DNA of 64,000 nucleotides, from the NCBI RefSeq assembly GCF_000348785.1, contig NC_020520.1, positions 3,410,001 through 3,474,000 of the forward strand, given 5' to 3'. A program made the translations under genes and the position numbers. The DNA is from Ilumatobacter coccineus YM16-304 (GTDB taxonomy: Bacteria > Actinomycetota > Acidimicrobiia > Acidimicrobiales > Ilumatobacteraceae). Numbering within the stretch: the stretch's first letter is position 1; every line of letters starts with the position of its first letter. The notes under the pieces are model-generated. The model was not told the origin of the DNA. It saw nothing but the letters and a program-made list of their open reading frames with translations, and ran no database searches. Of this stretch, positions 25,442-36,086 are shown in pieces.

Positions 25442-26671
25442 TCAGCTGCTCGGAGGAACCGTGGTGGTGGTCGACGGCGGCTTGGTCGTGGTGGGTGCCG
25501 GGGCCACCGTGGTGGTGGTGGCCGGCGCGACCGTCGTGGTGGCGGCCGGCACCGTGGAGGTGGTGGCGGGGGCTTGCGTGGTGGCCGGCGCTTGCGTCGT
25601 GGCCGGGGCCTCGGTGGTGGCCGGCACCTCGGTGGTGGTGGTCGTGGTCTCGGGCGTGGTCGACGTGGTGGTGGCCGCCCACTCCTTGTCGATCCAGTTG
25701 AACGTCGGCGTGCTCTCGCGCTCGCTCTGCTCTTCGGGCTCCTTCACGCCATCCCACACGTAGACCATGTCGCCGATGCTGGCGAGGCTCTGCAACGTCT
25801 CGGAGATGCCGAGCGGAATGCGGATGCAGCCGTGCGACGCAGGCTGCAACGGCACGTTCTGTGCGCCGTGGATGGCGATGCCGTAGTTGAAGTACATCGG
25901 GTTCCACATGCTGCCGAGTGCGCTGTCGCGGATGCCCTCGACCTGGCGGTAGAACTCGAAGACGCCGCCGGGCGTGTTGGAGATGCCGCACTCGCCCCGG
26001 ACGATGGCTTCTTCACCATCACGGTTGCCGTATTCACCCGGGCTGATCGTGACCTCCTCGCACCACTGCTCGCCGGTACCGCTCGACATGTGGGTGATCA
26101 TCACCGGCGTGTCGTCGTGGAACACGGCGAGGACCTGCTCGGGCAGGTAGACCTCGGTGTGGTTGGTGCTGGGGGCGTTGGGCCGACGCGGCTGGATGAC
26201 GAACGGATCTTGCATCCGGTCCCACATCTCGGGGGTGACCTTGCCGGTCGGCGCGTTGCTCGGCACGTCGAGCACGAGCTTCTCGTAGGCCCACACCGAC
26301 TTGATCGTCTGATCGCCGTAGATCCCGTCGATCGGACCCGGCACGAACCCGAGGTCGGTCAACCGCTCCTGCACCTGTCGGACGTCGTCGCCCGCGAGAC
26401 CCTTGGTGAGGGTCCGGTCGATCGTGGTCTTCTGCACCGGTGCGGTCGTTTCGATCGTGGCGGTGACTTCGGGGATCGAGTCGGGCACCTCGAGCGCCGG
26501 CGCTGCCGTGTCGATCACGATGGTGGGTTCGGCAGCCGCATCGCCGCCGCTTCCACCGCCGAGTGCGGCTCCGGCGATCGCGACGGTCGCCAGCAACGCC
26601 GCGGCTGCGCCCGCGGGAAGCCACTGGGCAGCTTTGCTCTTGGGACGGCGGGACGGTTGGTTCACGTGCAA
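25442..26671 (-). CDS. L,D-transpeptidase with peptidoglycan-binding domain and Thr-rich tail
   Basis: A 409-residue envelope enzyme that cross-links or anchors peptidoglycan through meso-diaminopimelate. After a single N-terminal membrane segment (AAAALLATVAIAGAAL) comes a peptidoglycan-binding-like domain (LAGDDVRQVQERLTDLGF...DGIYGDQT) and then the YkuD catalytic domain. The active site is IHGAQ...SHGCIRIP, with the nucleophilic Cys. The last 80 residues are a Thr/Ala/Pro repeat (PATTQAPATT-like), probably a flexible wall-spanning tail and possible O-glycosylation site. Such a tail after the catalytic domain is uncommon. Confidence 0.88.
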   Translation of the reverse strand: MHVNQPSRRPKSKAAQWLPAGAAAALLATVAIAGAALGGGSGGDAAAEPTIVIDTAAPALEVPDSIPEVTATIETTAPVQKTTIDRTLTKGLAGDDVRQVQERLTDLGFVPGPIDGIYGDQTIKSVWAYEKLVLDVPSNAPTGKVTPEMWDRMQDPFVIQPRRPNAPSTNHTEVYLPEQVLAVFHDDTPVMITHMSSGTGEQWCEEVTISPGEYGNRDGEEAIVRGECGISNTPGGVFEFYRQVEGIRDSALGSMWNPMYFNYGIAIHGAQNVPLQPASHGCIRIPLGISETLQSLASIGDMVYVWDGVKEPEEQSERESTPTFNWIDKEWAATTTSTTPETTTTTTEVPATTEAPATTQAPATTQAPATTSTVPAATTTVAPATTTTVAPAPTTTKPPSTTTTVPPSS

Positions 26672-26773
26672 TCGGTCTTCTTCTGGCGATCAGCGGATCG
26701 CCGAGTCATCGCAGAAGACGTTATCGAACGCACCGATGGCGCAGACCTCGCGCGCCCGGTGTTTCGCCGGGTT

Positions 26774-27631
26774 TCACACCAATTTCTCGATTCCGTCGAG
26801 ATCGCTGCGCAGTTCGCGCATCTCTCGCAGAATCGTGAGGATCACACCCGGCGAACTCAGCGTCGACTCGCCCCTGGTGCGAGGGAAGTAGTCGACCCCG
26901 AACTGCAGCATCTCGAAGCCGAGCCGGGTCGCGCGGATGACCAGTTCGGCATCGATGAACGAGCCTTCGCTACGCAACTCCACGTGGTCGAACAACCGCG
27001 CTCGGCACAGCTTGAACGCGAAGTTGATGTCGCGTGCCTTGACGCCGAACATCGTGCGGATCAGCAGGTTGTACCAGAACGTGTAGACGGTGCGGAGGTA
27101 GCCCTCGCCGGTGCGGTCGAGGCGGTAGGCACTGACGAGATCGACGTCGTAGTCACGCATGAGCCGCACCGCTCGAGGCAGTTCGGCCATGTCGAACGGC
27201 AGATCGGCGTCGGTGTAGAGGATGAGGTCGCCCGTTGCCGCGGCGAAGCCGGTCTTGATCGCTCCGCCGAGCTTGCGGTTCTGCGGGTGGTGCACCACGC
27301 GGACGTGCGGGTCGTCGGCCGCGCAACGGTCGGCGATCTCACCGGTGCGGTCGGTCGATGCGTCGTTGACGACGATGAGTTCGTAGTCGCCGATGTCGCC
27401 GCGCTCGATCAGCCGATTGCAGGCCCGATGCCCGGCGGCGAGCGCCCGTTCGATGTACGCCTCCTCGTTCCACATCGGGTAGAAGATCGACAACTTCTCG
27501 AACGGTGGCACGGGCGATCGCGACAGCTCCGACCCACTCGGCGAGACGGCGACCACACCGCCGTCGCCGGAGCGAGGGTGCGCCTCGACGATGGATCCGT
27601 CGTCGGGCACGGAGTGATTTTCGCTCGCCAC
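26774..27631 (-). CDS. family 2 glycosyltransferase (polyprenyl-phosphate type)
   Basis: A 285-residue GT-A fold transferase. The nucleotide-sugar region is FYPMWNEEAYI with VVNDASTDRT, and the metal-binding motif is YTDADLPF. RKLGGAIKTGF is typical of dolichol-phosphate-mannose-synthase-like enzymes that load a sugar onto polyprenyl phosphate. There is no C-terminal membrane segment, unlike many GtrB proteins. A non-conserved 45-residue N-terminus precedes the domain. It lies upstream of the L,D-transpeptidase, so a role in cell-wall or glycan assembly is reasonable inference. Confidence 0.85.
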   Translation of the reverse strand: MASENHSVPDDGSIVEAHPRSGDGGVVAVSPSGSELSRSPVPPFEKLSIFYPMWNEEAYIERALAAGHRACNRLIERGDIGDYELIVVNDASTDRTGEIADRCAADDPHVRVVHHPQNRKLGGAIKTGFAAATGDLILYTDADLPFDMAELPRAVRLMRDYDVDLVSAYRLDRTGEGYLRTVYTFWYNLLIRTMFGVKARDINFAFKLCRARLFDHVELRSEGSFIDAELVIRATRLGFEMLQFGVDYFPRTRGESTLSSPGVILTILREMRELRSDLDGIEKLV

Positions 27632-27695
27632 GGGGCCGAACCGTACCGCGTGGTTGCCCGACTTCGGATGCAGCCGACCGGTAGCGTCGCTGCCG

Positions 27696-28328
27696 ATGAC
27701 TGTCGATCTCCCACCGCCGGTTCCCGACGCGCGGACGCCGCGGTCGGGTCCGCCGGCGGTGCCCTACGGGGTGCGGCCGGGCGATCTCACGCTCACGTGG
27801 CGGTTCGTCGTGATGTTCGGGTGGATGTTCGCGTTCTTCGCCTACGCCGCCGTGTGGCAGGCGAGCGTGCAGTTGGGGATCGCCACCTGGTGGCTCGGAC
27901 CCCGTTCGCAGCCCACGCCGCTGCTGATCCGGATGATCCCGTTCTTCATCGTCATCGTCGGTGGCATGGCGGCGGTGTACAACGTGCGCCGTCTCAGCCA
28001 CGTCTCGATCGGCGTGGCTCTCGTGTCGGCGCTCGTCGCACTCCCCGACTTCTCACGTTCGGTCGGACTCGCCGTGGTCGAACTCCTGATCTCAGGATCG
28101 TTGGTCGTGTTGAGCGTCGCCTCGCTGGCGGGCCGCTACCGGCTCGCACTCGCCGAACCGGGCGCGAACCAGATGACGGGGCCCGCTCAGGGCAACGGCT
28201 CGGACCACGTGACCGAGCCAGACCGAGTGAACGAGCCGGCACAGGCGAACGGGGTGGCGACGGGCGACGCGCCGAGCTCGTCGGAGGCCTGGGCGAGGCC
28301 CGCACCGCCGTCGTCCGGGTCACACTGA
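27696..28328 (+). CDS. hypothetical membrane protein
   Basis: A 210-residue protein with four hydrophobic segments between about residues 35 and 150 (FVVMFGWMFAFFAYAAVW; IPFFIVIVGGMAAVY; VALVSALVALP; LAVVELLISGSLVVL). It has a proline-rich start and a hydrophilic Ala/Glu/Ser C-terminus. The ATG at 27696 is preferred because it gives the shortest N-terminus before the first segment. I do not recognise the family. It is divergent from the glycosyltransferase and precedes argG by 81 bp on the same strand. Confidence 0.65.
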   Translation: MTVDLPPPVPDARTPRSGPPAVPYGVRPGDLTLTWRFVVMFGWMFAFFAYAAVWQASVQLGIATWWLGPRSQPTPLLIRMIPFFIVIVGGMAAVYNVRRLSHVSIGVALVSALVALPDFSRSVGLAVVELLISGSLVVLSVASLAGRYRLALAEPGANQMTGPAQGNGSDHVTEPDRVNEPAQANGVATGDAPSSSEAWARPAPPSSGSH

Positions 28329-28397
28329 CCCTCCGTCGGACTCGCGGACACGTCGGCGCCCGGCGTCACCTCCGTCAGCGCCGACCCTGGCAGATAG

Positions 28398-29792
<1,395 letters not shown>

Positions 29793-29851
29793 ACGCAGCC
29801 TGCAGCTGCCTGCTTCCGCCACGTCGTCGACAAGGGAGGCACCCGGCTCCT

Positions 29852-30565
29852 TCAGAGGTGCGGTTCGAGCCGACAGGCCACGTTGAGTTGCGCCACCGAC
29901 GCCGTGTTCGGCAGCGCGATGGTGGTGGCGACCAGTTCGGCGAGGTCGTCGGGATCGATCATCGTCTCCTGGTCGATGCCGAACTCCGACGTCATGTCGG
30001 TGGAGACGAACCCGGGGCACAGCGACATCGCGCGGATGCCGTCGTCCCAGCCGGCCTGTTTCGTCGCCTCGGTGAGCGCCATCACCGCGTGCTTGGTCAT
30101 CGCGTAACCGGGTGCGAATGTGCCGGCGACCCGCACGCCCGACAGCGACGCGACGTTGACGACGCGACCCGACCCGCATGATCGCAGGTGCGGAAGCGCC
30201 GCCTGGATGAGCCGAAGTGGGGCCTTCACGTTGACCTCCCACATCGCGTCGAGGCCGTCGTCGGTGAGATCCTCGAGTGACGCCTCGTCGAGGATGCCGG
30301 CGTTGTTGACGAGCACGTCGAGCGAACCGAATCGTTCGACGGTGGCGGCGATCCACGCTGCGCCCGTGGCTGGGTCGGTGGCGTCGAAATGGTGCGTCAG
30401 CACCCGATCGGCGTCGAGGCCCGACATCGCCTCGTCGAGCGCATCGACCGAGCGACCACCGACGCTCACTCGATAGCCCGCGGCGTGGAGTCGGCGGGCG
30501 ACAGCGCGACCGATACCACGGTTCGCGCCGCTGATCATCACGGTTCGGGTCGACGGGTCCAACAT
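29852..30565 (-). CDS. short-chain dehydrogenase/reductase
   Basis: A 237-residue SDR with TGxxxGxG-like SGANRGIG near the start, the NNAG motif, catalytic Ser in NVASLSG and YAMTK as the YxxxK pair. GGRSVD after the second beta-strand suggests NADP preference (inference). The ATG at 30565 is at the normal distance before the glycine motif; a GTG 30 bp upstream is possible. It faces argG convergently. Substrate unknown. Confidence 0.88.
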   Translation of the reverse strand: MLDPSTRTVMISGANRGIGRAVARRLHAAGYRVSVGGRSVDALDEAMSGLDADRVLTHHFDATDPATGAAWIAATVERFGSLDVLVNNAGILDEASLEDLTDDGLDAMWEVNVKAPLRLIQAALPHLRSCGSGRVVNVASLSGVRVAGTFAPGYAMTKHAVMALTEATKQAGWDDGIRAMSLCPGFVSTDMTSEFGIDQETMIDPDDLAELVATTIALPNTASVAQLNVACRLEPHL

Positions 30566-30607
30566 CCCAGCGACCGTACCCGCACGCTCCCCCACCCGCC
30601 GTCAAAC

Positions 30608-30620
30608 GGTGTCAGACACC
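30608..30620. repeat. short palindrome GGTGTC-A-GACACC
   Basis: A perfect 13-bp palindrome with a central base, 13 bp after the M20 peptidase stop on the minus strand, next to a CCCG/CGGG mini-hairpin. Similar palindromes are often REP-like repeats in high-GC genomes. Only one clear copy is seen in this window. Confidence 0.45.
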
Positions 30621-30632
30621 CGATGATGCGGG

Positions 30633-31745
30633 TCAGGACTGGATGGCGGCGACGAGGTTGGCGATGAGGGCGGCTCGTTCGGGCATGGTGGCGACGACGA
30701 CGTGTTCGGTGTCGGCGTGTGCGCCGCCTCCGACCGCCCCGAGGCCGTCGAGTGTCGGGACGCCGATCGCCGCGGTGAAGTTGCCGTCGCTCCCGCCACC
30801 GACCGCGATGCCGTCGATGCCGGGTGCCACCTCCTGAGCGAGCGGGAACAGTGTGGCCGACGCCGATTCGGGCATGGGAGGGCGGCCGATCGCACCCAGC
30901 ACTTCGATCGACGCGTCGGACACGGCGGGCGACAACGCCGCCATCGCCGCTTCGACGCGCTGCTTCTCGTCGGCCGACTCGACGCGCACGTCGACGCGGA
31001 TGCGGGCCTCGGCGGGCACGACGTTGTCGGTGGTACCGGCGGTGGCGACAGTGGGCGTGACCGTGGTGCCGACCGACTCGTCGCCGAACCGGTTGATCTC
31101 GAGGACCTGGTGCGCCGCCTCGACCAGGGCGTTGATGCCGTTCTCGGGTTCGAGTCCGGCGTGCGCGGCACGCCCTCGAACGATCACCTCGAAGGTGCCG
31201 CAGCCCTTGCGCCCCGTCTTGAGCGTGCCGCCGTCGGCCGATGGTTCGAGCACCAGCACGTTGCCGCATGCCGTCGCCCGTTCCTCGATCAACTCGCGCG
31301 AGTGGTGCGAGCCGACTTCCTCGTCGGAGCTGAACAGCAGCTCGACGCCCGAGGTGTCGTCGAGCCGGGCCAGGCCGTGGAGTGCCTGCACGATGCCGCC
31401 GAGCATGTCGAACACACCGGGGCCGGTGGCGACGCCGTCGGTCACGTCGAAGGGCCGCTCGGCGAGGGTTCCCATCGGGAACACGGTGTCGTGATGGCCG
31501 AGGAGCAGCACCTTCGGGGTGCCGCCACCCTTCCAGTGGACGTGCGGGCCGACCGGGCTCTCGACGAGTTCGGTGGTGCCGCCCAGGTGGCGTTCGATCA
31601 TCGCGGCGAGTGCCTCGGCCGACCTGGTGACGGCATCGACGTCGAGCGACGGCGACTCGATCTCGACCAGTTCGCGCAGATCACCGAGCATCGCATCGAG
31701 GTCGAAGGCGTCGGGTGCGATCGGGTTGGCAGCGAGGTTCGTCAC
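30633..31745 (-). CDS. M20-family metallopeptidase
   Basis: A 370-residue cytosolic dizinc exopeptidase or deacylase of the M20 family (carboxypeptidase G2/ArgE type). The metal segments are LLLGHHDTVFP, GPGVFDMLGG and SSDEEVGS (Glu-Glu catalytic/metal pair), with GGGAHADTEHV at the C-terminus. The lid domain begins at GCGTFEVIVRGRAAHAG. GTG 31745 is taken as start, as conserved sequence begins about 15 residues later. It is divergent from the S15 hydrolase gene, 90 bp apart, so both may be regulated together in peptide use. Confidence 0.88.
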   Translation of the reverse strand: MTNLAANPIAPDAFDLDAMLGDLRELVEIESPSLDVDAVTRSAEALAAMIERHLGGTTELVESPVGPHVHWKGGGTPKVLLLGHHDTVFPMGTLAERPFDVTDGVATGPGVFDMLGGIVQALHGLARLDDTSGVELLFSSDEEVGSHHSRELIEERATACGNVLVLEPSADGGTLKTGRKGCGTFEVIVRGRAAHAGLEPENGINALVEAAHQVLEINRFGDESVGTTVTPTVATAGTTDNVVPAEARIRVDVRVESADEKQRVEAAMAALSPAVSDASIEVLGAIGRPPMPESASATLFPLAQEVAPGIDGIAVGGGSDGNFTAAIGVPTLDGLGAVGGGAHADTEHVVVATMPERAALIANLVAAIQS

Positions 31746-31835
31746 GACCGAGAAGGTTACGCCGCGCCAGGAGTCGCGGAACCAACTCTCGACGACGAAT
31801 GCGCGCGCCGCCGCGAGGCACGCGAGGATGCGCCG

Positions 31836-34169
31836 ATGCAGCGTCGTGTGTTCGGTCCGTTCGTGGCGATGGCGTTGGCCGTCGCCGCGTGTTCGAGCAG
31901 CGGAGACGGGGCCGACCAGAACGACGACGCCGCGGTCACGACGCCGACCGACGCACCGACGACCGATCCGGCGACCGACCCCGAACCCGAACCCACGACG
32001 GTCGACGAGCCCGAACCCGAACCCGAACCTGCGGTGATCGAACTCGACGTGCGCGCCGGTGTCGAGCAGATCACCTTGAACGGAGCCACACCCGGCACCA
32101 CGATCGACGTGATGGCCGGCGACGACACGGTCGCATCCGGGGCCGTCGACGACTTCGGCACGTTCATCGCCAGAGGGCTCGACGCCGACCTGGATCACCG
32201 ACTCCGTACCGACGACGGCGTCACCGAACCGATCGACGTCCTCGCTCGCGACGAGCATCCCGACCCCGCGTTCTACGCCGAGCAACGACTGCCCGCACCA
32301 GGTTTCGGCTACCTCGAGACCCGCGACGGCACGCTGCTCAGCGTCAACGTCGTCTTGCCCGGCCCCGCCGAGGACGGGCCGTACCCGACGGTCGTCGAGT
32401 ACTCCGGCTACTCGGTGAGCAACCCGAACGGAGGCGGCTTCAAGGATCTGTTCCCGCCGCTCGGCTACGCCTACGTTGCGGTCAACATGCGCGGCAGCGG
32501 CTGCAGCGGCGGTTCGTTCCGATTCTTCGAGTACACGCAGAGCACCGACGGCTACGACGTGATCGAAGCGGTCGCCGCACAGCCGTGGGCGCTGAACAAC
32601 CGGGCCGGCATGGTCGGCATCTCGTACCCCGGCATCAGCCAACTCTTCGTCGCTCAGACGCAACCGCCGAGCCTCGCTGCGATCACGCCGCTTTCGGTGC
32701 TCGACGACAGCTATCAGGGGAACCTCTACCCCGGCGGCATCCTCAACACCGGCTTCGCCGTCGAGTGGACCCAGGACCGCCTCGACGACGGCCGCCCCGC
32801 GATCGACCCGTCCGGCGAGTTGACCGACGAGGGGCAGGGCTGGGTCACCGACCAGATCCTCGCCGGCGACGAGGTGTGTGCCGCCAACCAGTCGGAGCGA
32901 CTCCAGAATCCCGACGTCGTCGCCGAGATCATGGACACGCCGTACTACACGACCGAACTCGGCGACGAGATCGCGCCGCGCACGTTCGTCGATCAGATCG
33001 AGGTCCCGACCTTCATGTCGGGCGCCTGGCAAGACGAACAGACCGGCGGACGATTCCCGACGATGATCCCCGAGTTCACCGGCACCGACCAGCTCTACGT
33101 CTCGCTGCTCAACGGGCTCCACACCGAGTCGATCAGCCCCGCGGTGTTCCCGCGGTTGATCGAGTTCCTCGAGCTGTACGTGGCCGAGCGCACGCCCGAC
33201 CTCACCACGACCCGACTCGTCGCCCCCATCCTCGCCGAGGGCATCTTCGGCACGAGCGACTTCGTGTTGCCGACCGACCGGTTCGCCGGAATGGAGTACG
33301 CCGACGCGCTCGCCGCCTTCGAAGCCGAGCCCTCGATCGAGATCCTGTTCGAACAGGGTGCGTCCGACGGGGCGCCACCGCTGACACCGCTCGCTCGCTA
33401 CACCGCCGGCTTCGACGAGTGGCCGATTCCGGGCACCGTGGCGACACCGTTCCACCTCGGCCTCGACGGCAATCTGCTCGAACAGCCCGAGACCACCGAT
33501 GGGAGCATCGAGTACCTCGCGCTCCCCGATGGCGTGCCCGCCACGTTCTGGGACGGCAACTCCTCCGACCTGTGGCGCACCGACGTGGTCTGGGACTGGC
33601 AGGAGCCCGCCCCCGGCACGTTCGCCGACTTCGTGAGCGCGCCGCTCGCCGACACCCTCGTGATGATCGGCTCCGCATCGGCCGACCTGTGGGTGAGCAG
33701 CAACCTGGGCGACACCGACCTGGAGGTCACGCTCACCGAGATCCGTCCCGATGGCAACGAGGTGATGGTCCAATCGGGCTGGCTACGCGCGAGCCACCGG
33801 GCGCTGCTCGACGACGAGTCGAGCGAGCTCCGCCCGGTCCGCTCGTATCTCGAGGCCGACCTCGCGCCGCTCCCGGATCCCGACGGCGACGACCCAGCGT
33901 TCTCGCTCGCCCGCGTCGAGATCCTGCCGTTCGCGCACACCTTCCGAGCGGGCTCGCAGATCCAGCTGATGGTCGACGCGCCGGGCGGCAATCGGGCCAC
34001 CTGGGTGTTCGACACGATCAGCGGCGGCGAGCGGGTGGAGATCGGCGTCGGGCCGGACTTCCCGTCGCGGCTCGTCCTGCCCGTGGTTCCCGGCGTCGAC
34101 GCTCCCGAGACCTACCCGGCGTGCGATTCGCTCAAGGGTCAGCCCTGCCGGCCGACCGGGGAATCCTGA
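31836..34169 (+). CDS. CocE/NonD-type S15 family hydrolase, lipoprotein
   Basis: A 777-residue exported serine hydrolase of the X-Pro dipeptidyl-peptidase (S15) superfamily. The lipobox is VAAC (Cys19), followed by a Thr/Pro/Glu linker and an N-terminal beta domain. The hydrolase core has ETRDGTLLSVNVVLPG, VVEYSGYS and the nucleophile in GMVGISYPGISQ. The acid and His regions are near LNGLHTES. The C-terminal jelly-roll domain contains LVMIGSASADLWVSS and HTFRAGSQIQL. Members split proline peptides or acyl esters such as cocaine or cephalosporin precursors; the true substrate is unknown. It is divergent from an M20 peptidase. Confidence 0.88.
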   Translation: MQRRVFGPFVAMALAVAACSSSGDGADQNDDAAVTTPTDAPTTDPATDPEPEPTTVDEPEPEPEPAVIELDVRAGVEQITLNGATPGTTIDVMAGDDTVASGAVDDFGTFIARGLDADLDHRLRTDDGVTEPIDVLARDEHPDPAFYAEQRLPAPGFGYLETRDGTLLSVNVVLPGPAEDGPYPTVVEYSGYSVSNPNGGGFKDLFPPLGYAYVAVNMRGSGCSGGSFRFFEYTQSTDGYDVIEAVAAQPWALNNRAGMVGISYPGISQLFVAQTQPPSLAAITPLSVLDDSYQGNLYPGGILNTGFAVEWTQDRLDDGRPAIDPSGELTDEGQGWVTDQILAGDEVCAANQSERLQNPDVVAEIMDTPYYTTELGDEIAPRTFVDQIEVPTFMSGAWQDEQTGGRFPTMIPEFTGTDQLYVSLLNGLHTESISPAVFPRLIEFLELYVAERTPDLTTTRLVAPILAEGIFGTSDFVLPTDRFAGMEYADALAAFEAEPSIEILFEQGASDGAPPLTPLARYTAGFDEWPIPGTVATPFHLGLDGNLLEQPETTDGSIEYLALPDGVPATFWDGNSSDLWRTDVVWDWQEPAPGTFADFVSAPLADTLVMIGSASADLWVSSNLGDTDLEVTLTEIRPDGNEVMVQSGWLRASHRALLDDESSELRPVRSYLEADLAPLPDPDGDDPAFSLARVEILPFAHTFRAGSQIQLMVDAPGGNRATWVFDTISGGERVEIGVGPDFPSRLVLPVVPGVDAPETYPACDSLKGQPCRPTGES

Positions 34170-34214
34170 GCACCAGGCTCGCCACTCCGGATCGCTCCCC
34201 CGTCTGTTTGACTG

Positions 34215-35051
34215 GTGCCCGTGAGTGGGGGTGCTGACCATCGGAGAGAGCTCGCCGCGTTCCTGCGCGCCCGGCGCGAAGCGATCCGCCCCGAACAGGT
34301 CGGCCTGCCCGTCGGACGCGGCCGCCGAACGCCGGGCCTGCGGCGCGAAGAGGTCGCGCTGCTCGCCGGCGTGTCGGTCACGTGGTACACGTGGCTCGAA
34401 CAGGGTCGACGGATCAACGCCTCCGACGACGTGCTGCTCGCGATCGGTCGAGCCCTCCGACTCGACGAAGCAGGTCAAGACCACCTGCTCGCGCTCACCG
34501 ACCCCGGCACCGCCGACGTCGACGCTCCGGCTGAGGCACCGAGCGCCCTGACCCGGCTGCTCGACTCGCTGATGCCCGCCCCGGCATACGTCCTCGGCCC
34601 GCGCTGGGAGTTCGTCGCCTGGAACACGGCCCAGGAGCGCCTCTACCCACGCATCGTCGAACTGGAGCCGCCTCGACGCAACCTGCTGTGGGTGCTGTTC
34701 GCCGACCCGGCAACACGCGAGCTCATCATCGACTGGGACATCCACGCCCGACAGGCCCTCGCCGAGTTCCGCTCGGCGACCTCCGCCATCCGCCACGACG
34801 CTGCGATGACCGAGTTGATCGATCTGCTGTGCGAGGAGAGCGCAGAGTTCGCGGCCTGGTGGCCCGAGCACGATGTGTCGGGTTTCGAGACCCGGCTCCG
34901 CCGCTTCCAGCACCCGGCTGCCGGCGAGCTCACGTTCGAGTATCAGCAGCTCGCTCCGGTCGAGTGGCCGAGTCTGCGGGTGGTGGCACAGCTGCCCGTG
35001 CCCGACGACGACTCGGCGGAACGACTGTCGGTGCGCCACTACCTCGTCTGA
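34215..35051 (+). CDS. XRE-family transcriptional regulator with MmyB-like ligand domain
   Basis: A 278-residue cytosolic DNA-binding protein. The helix-turn-helix is LRREEVALLAGVSVTWYTWLEQG (about residues 39-61), preceded by RRTPG, a hallmark of MmyB-like regulators. The C-terminal half matches the MmyB ligand-binding domain (YVLGPRWEFVAWNTAQERLYP; NLLWVLFADP). Related proteins bind a fatty acid-like ligand; that is inference here. GTG 34215 and GTG 34221 are both possible starts. It follows the S15 gene by 45 bp, and neighbours give no clear target. Confidence 0.88.
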   Translation: MPVSGGADHRRELAAFLRARREAIRPEQVGLPVGRGRRTPGLRREEVALLAGVSVTWYTWLEQGRRINASDDVLLAIGRALRLDEAGQDHLLALTDPGTADVDAPAEAPSALTRLLDSLMPAPAYVLGPRWEFVAWNTAQERLYPRIVELEPPRRNLLWVLFADPATRELIIDWDIHARQALAEFRSATSAIRHDAAMTELIDLLCEESAEFAAWWPEHDVSGFETRLRRFQHPAAGELTFEYQQLAPVEWPSLRVVAQLPVPDDDSAERLSVRHYLV

Positions 35052-35105
35052 ACTCTGGGCCGAGGGACTCGGAAACTCGCCCTCGCCACGCCACACTCGA
35101 CGGTG

Positions 35106-35972
35106 ATGCGACAGTGGCTCGACAGGATGCTCGACCTCCGACTGGTGCGCGAGATCCGTGACGACGAATTGTTCGACCAGGCGGCGAGCGTCGCGTTCTG
35201 GCTCTTGTTGAGCCTCCCCGCGGCGCTGCTCGCCGCACTGTCGTCGGTGTCGCTGCTCGGCGACGGACTCGCCGACGAACTGCAGCGAGCGTCGCTCGAG
35301 TTCATCGACCGGGTGTTCACCAGCGAGGCCGAAACGCTCAAGGACTCCGTCAACGATCTGTTCAGTCGCAACCAGCCCGGTGTGTTGAGCGTGTCGATCG
35401 CGACGTCGATCTTCACGCTGTCGCGCGGTTTCGCCGGTCTGATCCGTGGCCTCGACCGGGTGTGCGACGTCGAGTCGGGCCGCAACTTCGCGCACACTCG
35501 GCTCCTCGCCGTCGGTCTGGCGATCGGCACGTTGTTCGCCGTCGCCGTGTCGACGGCGCTCTGGGCAGTGGGTGGCGCAATCGGCATCCCCACGATCATC
35601 CGGCTCCTCGGCGCGTTCGTCGTGCTGGTGATGTGGGCGGCCACCATCTTCCACATCGGTCCCAACCACCACACGCCGTGGCGCTACGACCTGCCCGGTG
35701 CGCTCGTCGCCGCGGTGGGCTGGCTGGTGCTCTCGCTCGCCTTCGGCTGGTACGTCCGCCTGATCGGCGGGGACGGCAACGAAGTGCTCGGCGCAGCGGG
35801 CGCATTGCTGCTCGGTCTCACGTGGTTGTGGGCGGTGTGCGTCGTGCTCCTGATCGGCGCCGAGGTCAACGAGATCCGCGCGTCGAGCGCCGGCGTCATC
35901 CAGGAGAGTCGCACGGTGCTCGGCCGGATTCGGGCGCGACGTTCGGGCTCCAGGTCATCGACCGACGGGTGA
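35106..35972 (+). CDS. YihY/BrkB family membrane protein
   Basis: A 288-residue inner-membrane protein with about six hydrophobic segments. The FWLLLSLPAALLAALSS opening, FTLSRGFAGLIRGLDRVCDV and YDLPGALVAAVGWLVLS fit the YihY/virulence factor BrkB family, often annotated as RNase BN by mistake. Function is not established, although transport or envelope stability has been proposed for relatives. ATG 35106 is preceded by a GTG at 35103, and either is possible. The C-terminus is cytosolic and Arg/Ser rich. Confidence 0.85.
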   Translation: MRQWLDRMLDLRLVREIRDDELFDQAASVAFWLLLSLPAALLAALSSVSLLGDGLADELQRASLEFIDRVFTSEAETLKDSVNDLFSRNQPGVLSVSIATSIFTLSRGFAGLIRGLDRVCDVESGRNFAHTRLLAVGLAIGTLFAVAVSTALWAVGGAIGIPTIIRLLGAFVVLVMWAATIFHIGPNHHTPWRYDLPGALVAAVGWLVLSLAFGWYVRLIGGDGNEVLGAAGALLLGLTWLWAVCVVLLIGAEVNEIRASSAGVIQESRTVLGRIRARRSGSRSSTDG

Positions 35973-36003
35973 CACCGAGCCGCGGGACGCACGGCGCAGA
36001 GCT

Positions 36004-36081
36004 CCGCTTGTTTCCCTTGGACCGGGACGAAAAGAAACATCCGCTTGTTTCCCTTGGACCGGGACGAAAAGAAACAAGCGG
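36004..36081. terminator. duplicated terminator hairpin
   Basis: Two identical 36-bp copies (36004-36039 and 36041-36076), 1 bp apart, between convergent genes. The second, with the next 5 bases, forms an 11-bp stem (CCGCTTGTTTC with GAAACAAGCGG) and an inner CCC/GGG pair. The run GACGAAAAG gives T-rich flanks on the minus strand. A tandem duplication of a terminator is the simplest reading. Confidence 0.75.
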
Positions 36082-36086
36082 CCCGG

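Noticed and set aside
29793-29851. A further copy of the structured element because AACGCAGCC follows the argG stop.
   Set aside because: Only nine bases match; no outer stem or AAGG/ACGAGC words are present.
30702-31835. A 378-residue N-terminal extension of the S15 hydrolase.
   Set aside because: It is the complement of the M20 peptidase gene. The real protein starts with a lipoprotein signal at 31836.
35106-35972. Ribonuclease BN.
   Set aside because: YihY proteins were once labelled RNase BN, but true RNase BN is an MBL-fold enzyme; this protein is a multi-pass membrane protein.
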